Source of the DNA: Heliocidaris tuberculata | Taxonomy: Eukaryota > Echinodermata > Echinoidea > Camarodonta > Echinometridae | Length of the DNA: 64,000 nt | Direction: 5' to 3' | Assembly (NCBI GenBank): GCA_025618425.1 | Contig: CM046842.1 | Coordinates: forward strand, 35,958,951-36,022,950 | Part shown: piece after piece, positions 46,578 through 59,080 of the stretch | How positions within the stretch are numbered: position 1 is the stretch's first letter | Layout: every line of letters starts with the position of its first letter | Notes under the pieces: model-generated | Database searches by the model: none | Told to the model about the DNA's origin: nothing | What the model saw: only the letters and a program-made list of their open reading frames with translations | Translations under genes and position numbers: made by a program

Positions 46578-47653
46578 GTTCGATCGTGTGAACTGGACAA
46601 GGTTGATGGAAATACTCTCAGATATAGGTGTTGATTGGAAGGACCGGAGACTTCTAGCATCCATTGTCTCAGACTGCAAGTGTTCGTGTTGGAGATGGGG
46701 TTTCTGAACCAGCTGTTATTAGACGTGGTACACGTCAGGGATGTCTTCTGTCTCCTCTACTCTTCAACATTTATGCTGAGGCAATGGTGAAAGAAGCTCT
46801 GGCAACAGTAGAAGAAAGAGTGTTTGTTGGAGGAATGATGATTAAATCTGTCCGTTACGCCGATGACCAGGCCACACTCGCTGCTACCGCAGATGGCCTC
46901 CAAAGACAGATGGATCAAATGGACCTGGTTGTCAGAAACTATGGCATGCGGATAAACGAGAAGAAAACGAAAGTTATAATGATAAGTAAAAACCAGATAA
47001 AAGGAATATCCATCAAGGTGAACGGCAACAAACTAGAACAAGTCAACCACTTCAGGTATCGGCAGTGTGCTTACTGAGGACGGGAGGTCTGATAAAGAAG
47101 TCAGCATAATTATGCACAGCGCAAGCGAAAGCTGCCTTCATTCAACGACGAGACATTTTGATGAGCAGAAATATTGATCTTCATCTAAGAAAACGTCTTG
47201 TTAAGTCACTGGTCTGGAGTGTACTTTTGTATTGGGCAGAGACATGGACGCTCGCCAGGAAAGACATTCAAAGACTAGAGGCCACTGAAATGTGGTGTTG
47301 GCGTAAACTGATAGGTGTGTCCTGGAGGGATAGGATCACAAAATAAGGGTGCTGCACCGCATTCATGCGGAGCGTGGGCTGCTGAATACTATTAGAGAAA
47401 GACAGAGGAAATTGATAGGATATATACTACGACATGATGGCCTAATGATCAGAGTCATGGAAGGTCGTCTCCTTGGAAAAAAAGTCCAAAGGAAGACCTC
47501 GCAAAGGCTTTTTTGATGATATCATTGCAGACTCTGGAGTAGTAGGGTACGGATATGTGAAACAGATGGCTCAAAATCGTAGCAGTTGGAAAGACTTTTG
47601 CTCTAGAAGTTAATTGGGTCACTAAACCTGTCACTTGACAGACCACCATTAAT
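46578..47653 (+). pseudogene. 5'-truncated LINE: reverse transcriptase with YADD motif
   Basis: Flanked by GAATAGGAC on both sides (46569-46577 and 47654-47662), a 9-bp target duplication, so the whole 1,076-bp insert is one truncated retrotransposon. It begins inside the RT (FDRVNWTRLMEILSDIGVDW) and shifts frame near 46664. It continues with RRGTRQGCLLSPLLFNIYAE and the catalytic SVRYADDQATLAATADG, then VNHF; after a break it reads LRKRLVKSLVWSVLLYWAET and RLEATEMWCWRKLIGVSWRD. More shifts lead to GLLNTIRERQRKLIGYILRH and a C-terminal RPRKGFFDDIIADSG. At least three frameshifts: inactive. The 3' end lacks poly(A) and finishes ATTAATGA, as in RTE-like elements. A second 3' end of this family is at 52394-52520. 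Confidence 0.85.
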
Positions 47654-47735
47654 GAATAGGACTAACATGAGACAAATCATATAACATAGTATATCGAATT
47701 TGAATATTATATTGATATAAGCCATGATTGGGTCA

Positions 47736-47895
47736 AAACACGAATTGCTTTGCCAGAATAATCAATCTAAATCATGGAAATAAACTTGTCAGAATATGAG
47801 CTCAGTACTCAAGGTATATTACAGATTAAACTTTCGATATGGACAGACAATATAATCAGGGATTCAAAGTAAATTACATTGACTTGCTATAAATC

Positions 47896-47927
<32 letters not shown>

Positions 47928-50431
47928 TGAATTATATTGACTTGCTACTTTAATTTCTCCATCTCTTTGTGACTCACTCTGTCTCTCTCTCATTCTCTTT
48001 TGAATTAAATTACATGGACTTGCTATTTCCTCCGTCTCTTTCAATCTCTTTCAGTCTGCCTGTTTTTGTTTTTTTTTTCTCGCCTATTCCCTCCTCTCTT
48101 TTTAATTCGTTTATTTATTTATTTATTTATTTTTATTTTTATTTTTTTTTTCATTTTTTTTTTTTTTTTTTTGGGAGGGGGATACTGTTAGTCGATGACT
48201 TTATACCAATATGTTCTGTTAATAATGTTGTTCTTACGAATCCTTTTTGTTTAACTGTTATACCGTGAATATATGCACTGCAGCTGAATTTCAGTTATAC
48301 ACGTACTGGGTAAAGTTTTCATCAACACTTTTTGGGGAAGTCAAGATTGACAGTATCTTTTCTTAATCATCATGTACCTAGTTACCCCTGGATTTATACA
48401 GTGCGTATAAAAAAAGTATACCCAACTATGGTAGCTTCTAATTAAAAATTTATAACCTCTTTGAGCTTGAGATTTATTTCATAGTAAAGAGCAACTTATA
48501 TTCTGTGTAATGATACCTTATTCATAACCTTGCTTCCACGGATGATTGAGCAGCAGGCTTTCCAAAAAAGTATTGTCAAAATCCTCTTTTACCAAGTTTG
48601 GTCTAAAGCAGCGAATGAGGGTCAAACCGATTATGCATTAGTTGCTTCAGTTGGAAAACAATTGCTGAGTTATTTTAAATTGATGTTGTACATTTGAATA
48701 GAACAGGTGTTAAAGTTGACTCAGGTGTGACTGTTACACTGAGTTTCATGGGATTTTAAGTCTGCTATTCTGAATTGCACCGATTTGTTTTTTTTAAATG
48801 ATACCTGTGAAACGTATACTTTGAAAACCTTGTGAGATGTACTTAAGTAATTGCACTAGTGGCTGTAAAAAAAAATGAAAAAATAGTTGTTAACGATCCA
48901 GTATGATTAAAAAAAAAAAACCAAGACAATCCGTTGTAAATATCTTCATTTTCTAGAGAGAAATGTTGAATGTTAATTGTTTTATAACGATTGATACGCA
49001 GGGGGTAGAGCATGTTTAGCAACTTAAGGAGAGAACCCCCCCCCCCCCTAATGCCGCCCTGTGATTGTTTTGTTATGTTGTGTTACTGCTACCTCGTGTG
49101 TAAATGAATAATTCACGAATGAAATAATATTTCTGAGTTTAAAGCTTTAAGAAACATGATATTGAAACGTCTAGATTCATTACGAATATGTGTTTGTGTA
49201 TTACTCTTTGACCAATTACATCGTGAGATGATTAAATATATCTGAATAGGAATGGTTCTTGATGCATGTATACGATGCAGATTGATAGACGCAAACTGAG
49301 AGAGTTCGAATTGTGTTTTTTTTCTTCGCCAACAGCTTACAGCATCGCTCTAGGATGAGAGATAGGAGGGGGGGGGGGGGGGGCGAAAGTCATGAAAGGT
49401 CTAAATTGAAATATTCATAATTATTGATTGATTAATTGTAATTATGTAGGCTACAATGCATCTAAAGTCAAATGATATTTTCAAATCGCTTTCCCATATC
49501 ATTTTATAGGGTAAGGATTTGTGACCCTGTGATGACGTCATTGATTTGTATGTTTGGCAGATGGAATTATTTAACGTTTGTATTACGAGAGAGTTTTATA
49601 AACGGAGATTGACGGACGACGTTCGGATGCTAGGGTTTTGTGCAATACGATATGCCACTTAAATTTTAAAAGGGGGACTTGAGCCTGTTTTGCCCCTTCC
49701 CTCCCCACATCCGCCAGTGTTTATTTGTTGTAAAATGTGGATAAAGTAATTATTGAACTCGGTAGATCGATTGTGCGGTAGTGAGTAGAACCACTTATCC
49801 GGATAATTCCAAGGTTTGTCATGCTTTCAAACCAAATCAAATAAAATTCAACTCTTTCGCAAAGACTTTCCAAAAATCAACCCATATAGGGCAATTTATA
49901 TAGTCTCATCTGTTACGTATTAAAATGTGCGCACATTACGATGCCACATTACGTAATCCGAAGATGATTTCTTTGGAATAGGGTACTAAAATTGGGTTGA
50001 ATTCTTGAAATGTCTTTGCGATCGATTTAGGAATGGAATCCCATTTTAGGGGAGTCATGGTTTAGAGATTCCTTCGTTTTGGAGCGGAAATCAAGCTAAA
50101 AAATAATGGTATCCATTGTAGAAAGAGTAATTCAACCAATATATTGTAATAGATTCAAATCCATTAATGTGGACTTTTCACTGCACTGCAATTTAAAGAG
50201 AGAACGGGAAAAATTTCGATCAATGAAACTAAGACAGGTATAACGCAATCATGATGGAAGATGGAATGGAATTCAGCTTTAGAAAATAACAATTCCCTTT
50301 TCACCCTTCTTTTTATATTATAAAGGGAATATCCAATGTATATGTTATTTTATAAGAACGACTTCTTTTTGCCTTAAATGAGCGAAAAACATGAAAACGT
50401 AAAAGTGTAGGCCGACTTGAAAAAAACTCAC

Positions 50432-50463
<32 letters not shown>

Positions 50464-50778
50464 CCACCGTCTAATTATTAGCTGAAGAAAGTACGCTTAG
50501 TAATGTCAGGAGTTTAAAACTGAAATAATTTTGTTGTAATATCCATGCATATTTTGATAATGGGCGACCGAATACCCCCTCCCCAAACACAACCAACACC
50601 CCTCCAAGGGAGGTCCCATTCGCCATTACGTGTATGGTTGTTGAGTGGTCAAGCGCCATTTAGTGACCATTTCGTTACAATTTTACCACCGATTTTGCAT
50701 TTGTCTATATAAACATTGTATAATAGAATACTGTCAAAGAAAATAATGAACATCCCCCGACAATGTGATGTGAGCGAC

Positions 50779-50828
<50 letters not shown>

Positions 50829-51228
50829 GGGGGGGGGGGGGAAGGGGTCGAGATACTCTCCCTCTCTCTCTCACACACTTTCTTTCTTTCTTTTCTCTCC
50901 TCTCTGCTCACTTGGACTCTCTCCTGTCATTACTTCTCCAATTCTCCATCTTCTGTCTTAATTTGCTTCTGTCCCCTCTCCGAGTTTCTGTAATCTTTCC
51001 CACTCTGTCTTGATAAATATCCCCCCCCCCCCCTCCTCTCTTTCTGTCTCTACCTTTAATGTCCCCCTGCTCTTTCCCACTCTGAGTATCTTATCATATT
51101 ATTCTCTCGTCTCTATCTTGATAGAGGTCTCTCTCTATGTCTCTTTGTTCGTTCTCTCCGTATACTTTCCGCCCCCCACCCCTCCCAGTCTCTCTAACTA
51201 TCTGCATTACTCTCAACTCCAATTGCGC

Positions 51229-51268
<40 letters not shown>

Positions 51269-52393
51269 ACTTTATCTTTCTAAGAGTTCATGCAGTAGTA
51301 TTCTCACATCCTTTCTAAACTTGATAATCCTCGCGGGGGGTAGGTTGGAGAAAAGGAAAAGAAAAACATTTGCAATGTTTACTGTGCAGTATAAACGCTT
51401 TTAAGGATGTCGAATCGTTATACACGTCGGCTCCAAATAGAATGCTTTGTAAAAGGCTGTCTTTTTTCGTTTAGTTTCACATGATTTATTTCATTTCTTT
51501 CTTTTAATTTGCATTCTTTTTTCTCCCACTGGTCTCCGAGACATGTTATGGCATAAGTGAACGACGGAGACAAACAAGCAAATAATTTAGAGTTTGCAAA
51601 CAGTATAACCTCTTATCATAAACATTTACAGATAATTATGTACTGAATATTTGAGTCATTGCTTATTGATGAAATGAAATCTTTAGATGACCGTGTACCA
51701 GTCAATAAGAAATAAAAGACGCATTTTCGATTTTGTTCATTGACATTATTATCGTTTAGTTTGTTTCGTTCGTGCTGTCTAAAGCTTCATTTGAATAAAC
51801 AAATGGTGTTCATTCTATCTCGAACGGCATAATGACAATGATAAAACCATTATATGATACATATTTATATTATATTTCCAATTCCCCTAATCACATTCAT
51901 GGGGAAGAGGATATGTGACATTTCTGATTAAGTCTTAAATGACTCTGTTTACAACAGATGAAACGAACTTTCGTTTGCATATTATGGTTATATATAATAA
52001 CACGGACTATTTTGCTTTTGAGAGAATGAAAGGAAACTCTCACTGATTTGTCAATACTACACATTAATGACATCTGCCAACAATTTTGGTAAATTTTCTT
52101 CATATATGCTATCAACCCTGGATGTCTTTATGAAGACTAATTTTGAATACATGTTGATGAACAAATATCCTTACTTAATTCTTCTTGCTTATTTACAATT
52201 GCAATCCTGACCAAAGATACAATGAGCTGTATATCCCATTGTGTATAGTCTTGTATATATTCATATTTGATGACTTTGTTTTCAGCATAAAACATAACAG
52301 GTATATGGATAATCTACATGATCTCATTAAAAGGAAAACATCCATCATATCCATGTAGGCCTATATAAATATTTCTTTACGTTTATTTACAGT
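47736..52393. other. Non-coding interval with microsatellites
   Basis: No gene recognised in 4.6 kb. (CT)n at 47903-47927, T-rich 48067-48172, G run 49368-49383, (AAAAC)n 50433-50463, (GA)n 50779-50821, C run 51020-51033, (CT)n 51230-51265. The segment 48745-49330 matches 2290-2920 in diverged form, and 49470-49600 matches 32840-32960. Confidence 0.5.
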
Positions 52394-52520
52394 TGGAGCA
52401 GTAGGATACGGGTATATGAAATGAATGGCTTAAGATCGTAGCACTTGGAGAGACATTACGTCATATTATGAATTGCTTGGGTCACTAAACCTGTCATTTG
52501 ACAGATCACTATTGATTAAT
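52394..52520 (+). mobile_element. 3'-end fragment of the same LINE family
   Basis: It aligns with the last ~130 bp of the LINE at 46578-47653: GTAGGATACGGGTATATGAA, GGCTTAAGATCGTAGCA, TTGGGTCACTAAACCTGTCA, TTGACAGATCACTATTGATTAAT. Heavily 5'-truncated, non-coding. Confidence 0.8.
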
Positions 52521-53265
52521 ATATCTTGATCAGTAGTATATTCTAATCTTTGGTGCACAACTAATCCATTATTAAGAACATAATCCCATATCAACATTAT
52601 TAAGAACGTAATGACCTCATTATCAACTCTTATTCACGATTTAATCCTACTACATTTGCAGATTTTATCGGAATTAAATTGACACTTACTGTACCATTTT
52701 GCCATTTGGCACAGTCACTACACACAAATCCCATTGACAAGTATATACGTGGCAAACAAAGAGTTAAAAGCTACGAAAGTTATAAACTGAATTATATCAC
52801 ATATAACTATGAGTTATCCACAACGCTGTTGTATCTTTACCATGAACTATTTTTGTTTGTTTTTCCTCACTGAAATGAATACAAGCTTATTTACAGTTAT
52901 TTAAATAGTGATATTCTACGTAGTCGCCATTCTATACACAGTTATGATGATGATTATGAAACAGACTTTTATACATGTATGTAGCTGCATTATTATATAC
53001 ATATTCATATAGATAACATCCATTCATCTAAAGAACTTTATTACGGAAACAAGTATTGTTGAGTACTTATGGTGAATAGCATATTTGTAGAAGTGGCAAT
53101 GATTACAAAATCATTTCTAACCATTTACACGACCAATATCAATATAAAGCACGCATGACTTATATGTCGATTCGAACAATATCAAATCTTACAAAGTCCG
53201 ACCAAAGTGAGACAAAATATTTGAAATATTGCACTAAAACAGCAAGGTCCCCACGCAATTATGAC
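52521..53265. other. AT-rich non-coding interval
   Basis: No gene, RNA or element recognised. Confidence 0.5.
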
Positions 53266-53609
53266 ACATTTGATACTACTACCATGACTACTATTACAAC
53301 AACTATTACTATTACTACTACTACTGATAATAATTACAACTACTACTACCACGACTGCTATACTACTACTCCTCCTCCCCCTCCTCCTGCTACTTCTTCT
53401 TCTTCTTCTCTTCTTCTTCTTCTTCTTCTCCTTCTTCTTCTCCTTCTTCTTCTCCTTCTCCTCCTCCTTCTTCTTCTTCTTCTTCTTCTTCTTCTTCTCT
53501 TCTTCTTCTTCTTCTTCTTCTTCTCCTTCTTCTTCTCCTCCTCTCCTCCTCCTTCTTCTTCTTCTTCTTCTTCTTCTTCTTCTCTTCTTCTTCTTCTTCT
53601 TCTACCATG

Positions 53610-53691
<82 letters not shown>

Positions 53692-53697
53692 GTACTT

Positions 53698-53732
<35 letters not shown>

Positions 53733-53735
53733 GTT
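53266..53735. repeat. Triplet-repeat tract (ACT)n, (CTT)n, (ACT)n
   Basis: About 470 bp of imperfect pyrimidine-rich triplets. It occupies the same relative position as the triplet tracts at the start of copies 1 and 2 of the 2.8-kb unit. ORFs of 150-214 residues across it (poly-Ser, poly-Arg/Glu, poly-Leu) are artefacts. Confidence 0.95.
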
Positions 53736-53739
53736 GATG

Positions 53740-54400
53740 ATATACGGAAATGAAAATAGTAATAAATACATCGAAAATACTTCAAATAGATAAACAATGT
53801 GGATGGTTGTGGGTAGATTAAACATCTTGAGCAATGCATATTCCTGTTTAGTATATCATTATGCAAACCAGTGGTAAAATAGTCGCAACTTAATTCATCC
53901 TTGTAGTTAGCATTCACCGTGATGTATCTCAGGTATGGTTTGTTGGCAATGTACCATGTCAGCTTCCCAGAGTAGAGTAGTGTGTGGTCATCACTGAAGC
54001 TCAATGAATATGAGAAATGCTGCACTGCTCCCAATATCCACCGTCATCCTGCAAAAGAAGACAGATGTCTTTTACAATGAGATATAGACGTGTCTTCAAC
54101 AACATGGTGTCTTATTCAGATATCCAGTGGCTGTTCCCATTAAGTGATAAGATAAACATTAAGCTCATGGTAACGATGCATGTTGTTTATGAAAAGTCCT
54201 TCCCTAGACGCATTTTATATAGAATTCAAATAATCTGTCCCTGCACGGGTCTAATGAATATTTATAAATAAGGAAACATTGTACTGGGCTATATTCTTTC
54301 CAGTTTATCCGGATTTTTCATTTGCTATATGAGCCATAAATGGGCCGATGGTATGAAGTCGCTTCCGAGAAAGCAAAAGAATTATACCTAAACAACGTCG
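53740..54400 (+). repeat. Diverged copy 4 of the 2.8-kb unit
   Basis: Shared with copies 1 and 2: TTTAGTAYATCATTATGCA, AAAATAGTMGCAACTT, TCATCCTTGTAGT, CAGGTATGGTTTG, CATGTCAGCTT, then (about 54275-54370) GGAAACATTGTA, TTTGCTATATGA, AAGTCGCTTCCGAGAAAGCA. The middle is shortened and diverged. The order of blocks is preserved, which supports common origin. Confidence 0.7.
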
Positions 54401-54795
54401 GAATTACGAAAAACTGTACCAGCATTATTCTAAAATGTTGAAACAGACAATCTCTGACATCTTCCCTTCACCGAATTACACGATTATTATTTTTTTTAAT
54501 CTTCATTTACTGTTGTGACTACCAATAAAGACAAATAAGCTTACATCATAGGGAAACATGGGGTCTTATTTCAGTGGCGTGGCGTGAGAGGACAATGGCA
54601 TTAATGGGGGTGGGATGTCACCAATCTTACCAAGTGAATGAAATGCGAATTAAGAAGGCAACCCGATAGAAGAGGTTGGCTATAAGGGTCATTTCGTGTT
54701 TTGTTTCACTTTCCTTTCTCCTCTTTCAATGACTCTCCATTTTAGATTTGTTTCACCGTGTCATCAGTGAACGTGCCATACCCCTTGTTCCTCAT

Positions 54796-55092
54796 CAGTG
54801 GTGTAGCTAAAGTAGGGCACGGGGGTACGCCCCCCCCCCCCCCCACCATCAAAGGGATTTTTTAAAAAGAAAAAGAAAACGAGCAAAGGATGGAAAAAAG
54901 AGAGGAAGCAGCGAAAAAGACGAGAAAAGAAAATGAGGACCCCTTTCCGCACCAGCCCCCCCCCCCAATCAGTGACCTAGTAAATTCGCGATGAATTTTC
55001 CGAGTAAGACCGGTGCCACCTCCTTCCCCCCCCCCCCCCCCCCTCCATGATGCAAGTGCCCCTTCAATGGCTGGACCCACGCTACGCCACTG
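54796..55092. mobile_element. hAT-like MITE with CAGTGGYGTAGC ends (297 bp)
   Basis: Left end CAGTGGTGTAGC; reversed right end CAGTGGCGTAGC. The interior has three C runs (54831-54844, 54955-54967, 55026-55043), giving it unusual composition. No clear target duplication was found. CAGTGGCGTGGC at 54574 may be the terminus of another element. Confidence 0.65.
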
Positions 55093-55246
55093 TCTGTGTC
55101 CTCCCAAATGTTTAATGTTATAGTAATGTAGGATATTATAGTCAAATTAGATTCATAAAACAATAACACCCCCCCCCCCGAAAAAGGTGCTCCGTGCGAA
55201 AGATAGAGACCGGATTTTTTTTAAATTCAATTTCTTATTCGCATCC

Positions 55247-55746
55247 NNNNNNNNNNNNNNNNNNNNNNNNNNNNNNNNNNNNNNNNNNNNNNNNNNNNNN
55301 NNNNNNNNNNNNNNNNNNNNNNNNNNNNNNNNNNNNNNNNNNNNNNNNNNNNNNNNNNNNNNNNNNNNNNNNNNNNNNNNNNNNNNNNNNNNNNNNNNNN
55401 NNNNNNNNNNNNNNNNNNNNNNNNNNNNNNNNNNNNNNNNNNNNNNNNNNNNNNNNNNNNNNNNNNNNNNNNNNNNNNNNNNNNNNNNNNNNNNNNNNNN
55501 NNNNNNNNNNNNNNNNNNNNNNNNNNNNNNNNNNNNNNNNNNNNNNNNNNNNNNNNNNNNNNNNNNNNNNNNNNNNNNNNNNNNNNNNNNNNNNNNNNNN
55601 NNNNNNNNNNNNNNNNNNNNNNNNNNNNNNNNNNNNNNNNNNNNNNNNNNNNNNNNNNNNNNNNNNNNNNNNNNNNNNNNNNNNNNNNNNNNNNNNNNNN
55701 NNNNNNNNNNNNNNNNNNNNNNNNNNNNNNNNNNNNNNNNNNNNNN
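55247..55746. other. Assembly gap (500 N)
   Basis: Exactly 500 unknown bases, a conventional scaffold-gap size. The right side begins inside a TATGAATAGCGACC array, so tandem repeats are a likely cause of the break. Confidence 0.99.
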
Positions 55747-55890
55747 ATATTATGAATAGCGACCCTCTTTTATATTATGAATAGCGACCCTCTTCTCCTA
55801 TTATGAATAGCGACCCTCATTTCGTATTATAAATATAAAGGCGACCCTCTTCTCCTATTATGAATAGAGGCCCTCTTCTTCGATTATGAA
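55747..55890 (+). repeat. Tandem array of TATTATGAATAGCGACC units
   Basis: Six imperfect units of about 25-33 bp (ATTATGAATAGCGACCCTCT). Same family as the arms of the 6.5-kb fold-back insertion. The gap hides its left boundary. Confidence 0.85.
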
Positions 55891-57017
55891 TAGTATGTTT
55901 GAACTTGCATGAATCTTACCCATCACATTGGTAGAGTGTCCGAACCAAGCTGCCTTTAACAGGCAGTCATTATTCTACTGCAATAATTACCTATAATTCG
56001 AATTGATCTCAAATGATTAATTGTATTGCCTTTGAGCTTAAAAATTCAAATAGTTTAAAATACTAATTTTTTAAAACAGATCAAATTCATGGAATCCTTT
56101 GCAATAAATTCATGCCGACCGAAAAAAAAAAAAAAACAATATATAAATCTTACCAATCACGGTGGTAGAGTGTCTCAGCCGTGGCTTTTAACACACATAA
56201 GTCTATGGGGTTTCGCATACTATAGCCGGTGGGCACCTTGGAATGAAAACGCCATTTTTCCTAATCTGAGAGTGTCATTGGAATACATACTGGGACACTT
56301 TTACAGTATAGGTGTTAATTTATGCATGAAAATCATGGTCATACCCCTCTCAATATATTATAGCAAAAATTAACAGATTAATATCCTTAGTACTGATAGA
56401 AAAACGTAATGGCGTTAGGGATGCCCGATCCTTTTAATGCACTTTTTCACACCTTTTGATATTTTGTGGAATCCAGATCAATTGAATCACAAAAATAACT
56501 CTCTAAATTGACTCCTTATAGAGATACTACTCAGAAAAGCTATTTTCTTTATAACTGCATATTAAATGTCTACTTCAAAAGATATGGTAATTACCAAATT
56601 TCATCAAAAATCCAATATGGCCCCCCAAATGTCCGATTTTGAACCCCGTGCAATACGATTTGGCAATGTTCCATTATAGCTTGGAGGCCGTTGGGTCGAC
56701 AGTATGGTGGATTTTGAGACACAGTTTCTCCAAAACTTTCTGTTTTCAGCTTTCTGTCTGTCAATCGGAACATAATAATTCACTATATAGACACTAGACA
56801 CTTGAGGCATTACAAAATACTTGTTAATGTATCTCGATGGTGCACGGGTACCCCTATTTCTGACTAGACTATAATGTTACTTCCCTTTATTAAAAAAAAA
56901 TATGCACAAATATATTCAGTCGTGTATAAGATACACAAAAAATAGAAATAAATTATGAAATAAAAAAAAAAACCCATATTGTTATCTCTCTTTCTCTATT
57001 CATCATTATTACCACAG
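55891..57017. other. Non-coding interval upstream of the LRR exon
   Basis: No exon with acceptable splice sites was found. Two related short pieces (TTACCCATCACATTGGTAGA at 55917 and TTACCAATCACGGTGGTAGA at 56150) may be repeat ends. The last bases (TTTCTCTATTCATCATTATT) are the pyrimidine-rich tract of the 3' splice site at 57016-57017. Confidence 0.5.
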
Positions 57018-57559
57018 GTTAGAGAAGTCAAATTCGAGAGGTCTACTATAACTATAAACGTGATGAGTGGGTTAGGGTCCTGCATCGCATCATTTGCGAA
57101 GCTACATACTCTCGCCATCACAGACTCCTCTCTCAGTTTCCCTCCATCTTCTCCTGAGCTTCCATCCGTCACAAAGCTGATAGCCGAGAGAGTGACGTCA
57201 CAAAGCTACGAAGGTCTGCTCTCATCGCTACCTGGCTTGGAAGAGATCGATATCACTATCGGAGATGTAGGGAAAGAAGACATATCCCCGATCCAGACTG
57301 GTCTTCGTCGACGTCTGACGTCGACGGGACAGGAGCTCACGCGCATCAAGCTTAAAGCACCAGATTTACTCCCATCAGAGAAGAATGCATCAAGCGTGTC
57401 AAGAGAGACGATGAGAGGACTGGGTCTTCAGATCAGGGCAAACGCAGTCTACCCTGACGAGGTGATATTGTCCGGGGTAGTTTCGGGACCGGAGGAGAAA
57501 TTAATTGATCTCGTCGAGCCTTTGACACGTCTAATATCATCTAGTCTGTATATAGATCA
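57018..57559 (+). CDS. LRR exon of an NLR-like gene (first in window)
   Basis: 542-bp exon between a 3' splice site (ATTATTACCACAG, AG 57016-57017) and a 5' splice site (ATCA|GTGAGT, 57560). It encodes about 180 residues: VREVKFERSTITINVMSGLG, then LHTLAITDSSLSFPPSSPEL, SVTKLIAERVTSQSYEGLLS, SLPGLEEIDITI and, downstream, LTRIKLKAPDLLPSEK and SRETMRGLGLQIRAN. The LxxLxI spacing is leucine-rich-repeat-like. It closely matches the exon at 63535 (for example SQSYEGLLSS-PGLE-IDITI), so the gene contains duplicated LRR exons. Such arrays are typical of the C-terminal half of echinoderm NLR receptors; the NACHT module is outside the window. It ends in phase 2 and connects in frame to the microexon at 63004. 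Confidence 0.75.
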
Positions 57560-58356
57560 GTGAGTAATTACTACTTTTTTTGTCTTAAGATTCTTTTATT
57601 ACTTCCACTTTCAAAATGACATCTTTACAAAAAATCAAGGTAAGATATCATAAACAGGTCTATTCACAAACCAGAATCATATATGCAAACTTATATAATC
57701 ATTACATCGTTTTGTACAATAAAATGAACTATCAAAAATAACTCAAACATAATATTTAAATACAAGAACCATCGTATGCATGGTATTATTGAATGGAAGT
57801 TTATATTTCAAATGTTTTTGATTTAAAGAGTGAAAAAAAAAAGGAGGGGAGGGGGAGGGGGGGAGAAATCTTAATTAAACTTTCTCACATCTATCGGTTT
57901 CTTTTTTACCAGCCCGCCTCTTTGTGTGTGTTTCTGTATTGGCCGGTATTCTGATAGCAGGTTTAATTTAACCCTAGACAAAAGTTAACCCTAGGTTAAC
58001 TTGTAGCGACTTACGTTTTATATTTCACAAAAATATCCAAAATGGCTACCATTTTGTTTTCATGCAAGTTCAGTTTTCAGATTTGTACATGTATAACCGG
58101 TTTGAACTTGTTTTTCAATCTACCGTAATTTTCCATTACGTCATGTCTAGACAAGCTATGTTTATTCATATTTTTCTTGTCGTTATTTTAATTTTGACCA
58201 ATCATTAATCCGTTTATATCGCGTCCAATTTTACGCGATCGCGGGCCAATCGTCGATCTCCTTATTTCACCGCGGTCAACCAATCGCCGTTGGATTTCGC
58301 TCTCGCCGGTGCGCCTTTTTCATCGCGCGTTTTGCAGCTGGATTTTTGCTTCACTC

Positions 58357-58551
58357 CCCTTCATTACACGGTCGAGGCAACATCTCCCATCTCGTCTTGG
58401 GTCGAGTCAATTCAACAACTCCCCTTCATTACACGGTCGAGGCAACATCTCCCATCTCGTCTTGGGTCGAGTCAATTCAACAACTCCCCTTCATTACACG
58501 GTCGAGGCAACATCTCCCATCTCGTCTTGGGTCGAGTCAATTCAACAACTC
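58357..58551 (+). repeat. Three identical tandem copies of a 65-bp unit
   Basis: CCTTCATTACACGGTCGAGG ... GTCGAGTCAATTCAACAACT repeated three times with a period of exactly 65 bp and no visible difference, which suggests recent expansion or gene conversion. Because 65 is not a multiple of 3, the same peptide appears in successive frames; not coding. The surrounding 58200-59280 is CpG-richer than the rest of the window. Confidence 0.9.
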
Positions 58552-58745
58552 CCAATCGCTAATCACAGTCGAGGAATCATTCTCTCGTCCATTATGTGGT
58601 CGAGTCTCCTACTTTCTTCTCATCTCCGATCGAGTCTTCAACTTTCTTCTCACTTCATCTCTGCAAGCTTCTCTGGTTGTGGTTTACCTTCGGCAGTAGT
58701 CTCTCTCAGTCTACCTTCTAGACTGATCCGTTCCGGTGGCCGTAG

Positions 58746-59080
58746 CTAGTTATAAGCTCCTCCTCATCATCAGCATGATTTGTTCTTCATCGACGGCGAA
58801 CGACTCACTGCTTCGCCATGTCCTCATCTGAACTCGATCACGCTTTTCTTCAATTTCGAGCCCCGACTCACTGGCTCTCGAACTCACACTTCATCTCTCG
58901 GTCCTTCTTCTGACAACTCGTAGCAAGTTATAAGCTCCTCATCATCAGCATGATTTGTTCTTCATCGACGGCGAACGACTCACTGCTTCGCCATGTCCTC
59001 ATCTGAACTCGATCACGCTTTTCTTCAATTTCGAGCCCCGACTCACTGGCTCTCGAACTCAGAACATTTCATCTCTCGGT
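58746..59080 (+). repeat. ~175-bp tandem duplication
   Basis: TAGTTATAAGCTCC ... GGCTCTCGAACTCA occurs at 58748-58892 and again from 58925, with one 3-bp length difference (CTC) in the first part. It lies in the CpG-richer left half of the nested element. Confidence 0.85.

Noticed and set aside
53155..54034. ORFs of 151-214 residues rich in Ser, Arg, Glu or Leu
   Set aside because: Same cause: (ACT)n and (CTT)n tracts on both strands.
55187..55784. ORFs of 190-196 residues across the N run
   Set aside because: They consist almost entirely of unknown residues; the gap cannot support a gene call.
56089..56373. 94-aa ORF upstream of the LRR exon
   Set aside because: No LRR features, no splice donor in frame; part of it resembles a non-coding repeat also seen at 55917.
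58290..58749. Overlapping ORFs with HYTVEATSP-like repeats
   Set aside because: The three identical 65-bp units give the same peptide in shifting frames, which shows the DNA, not a protein, was repeated.
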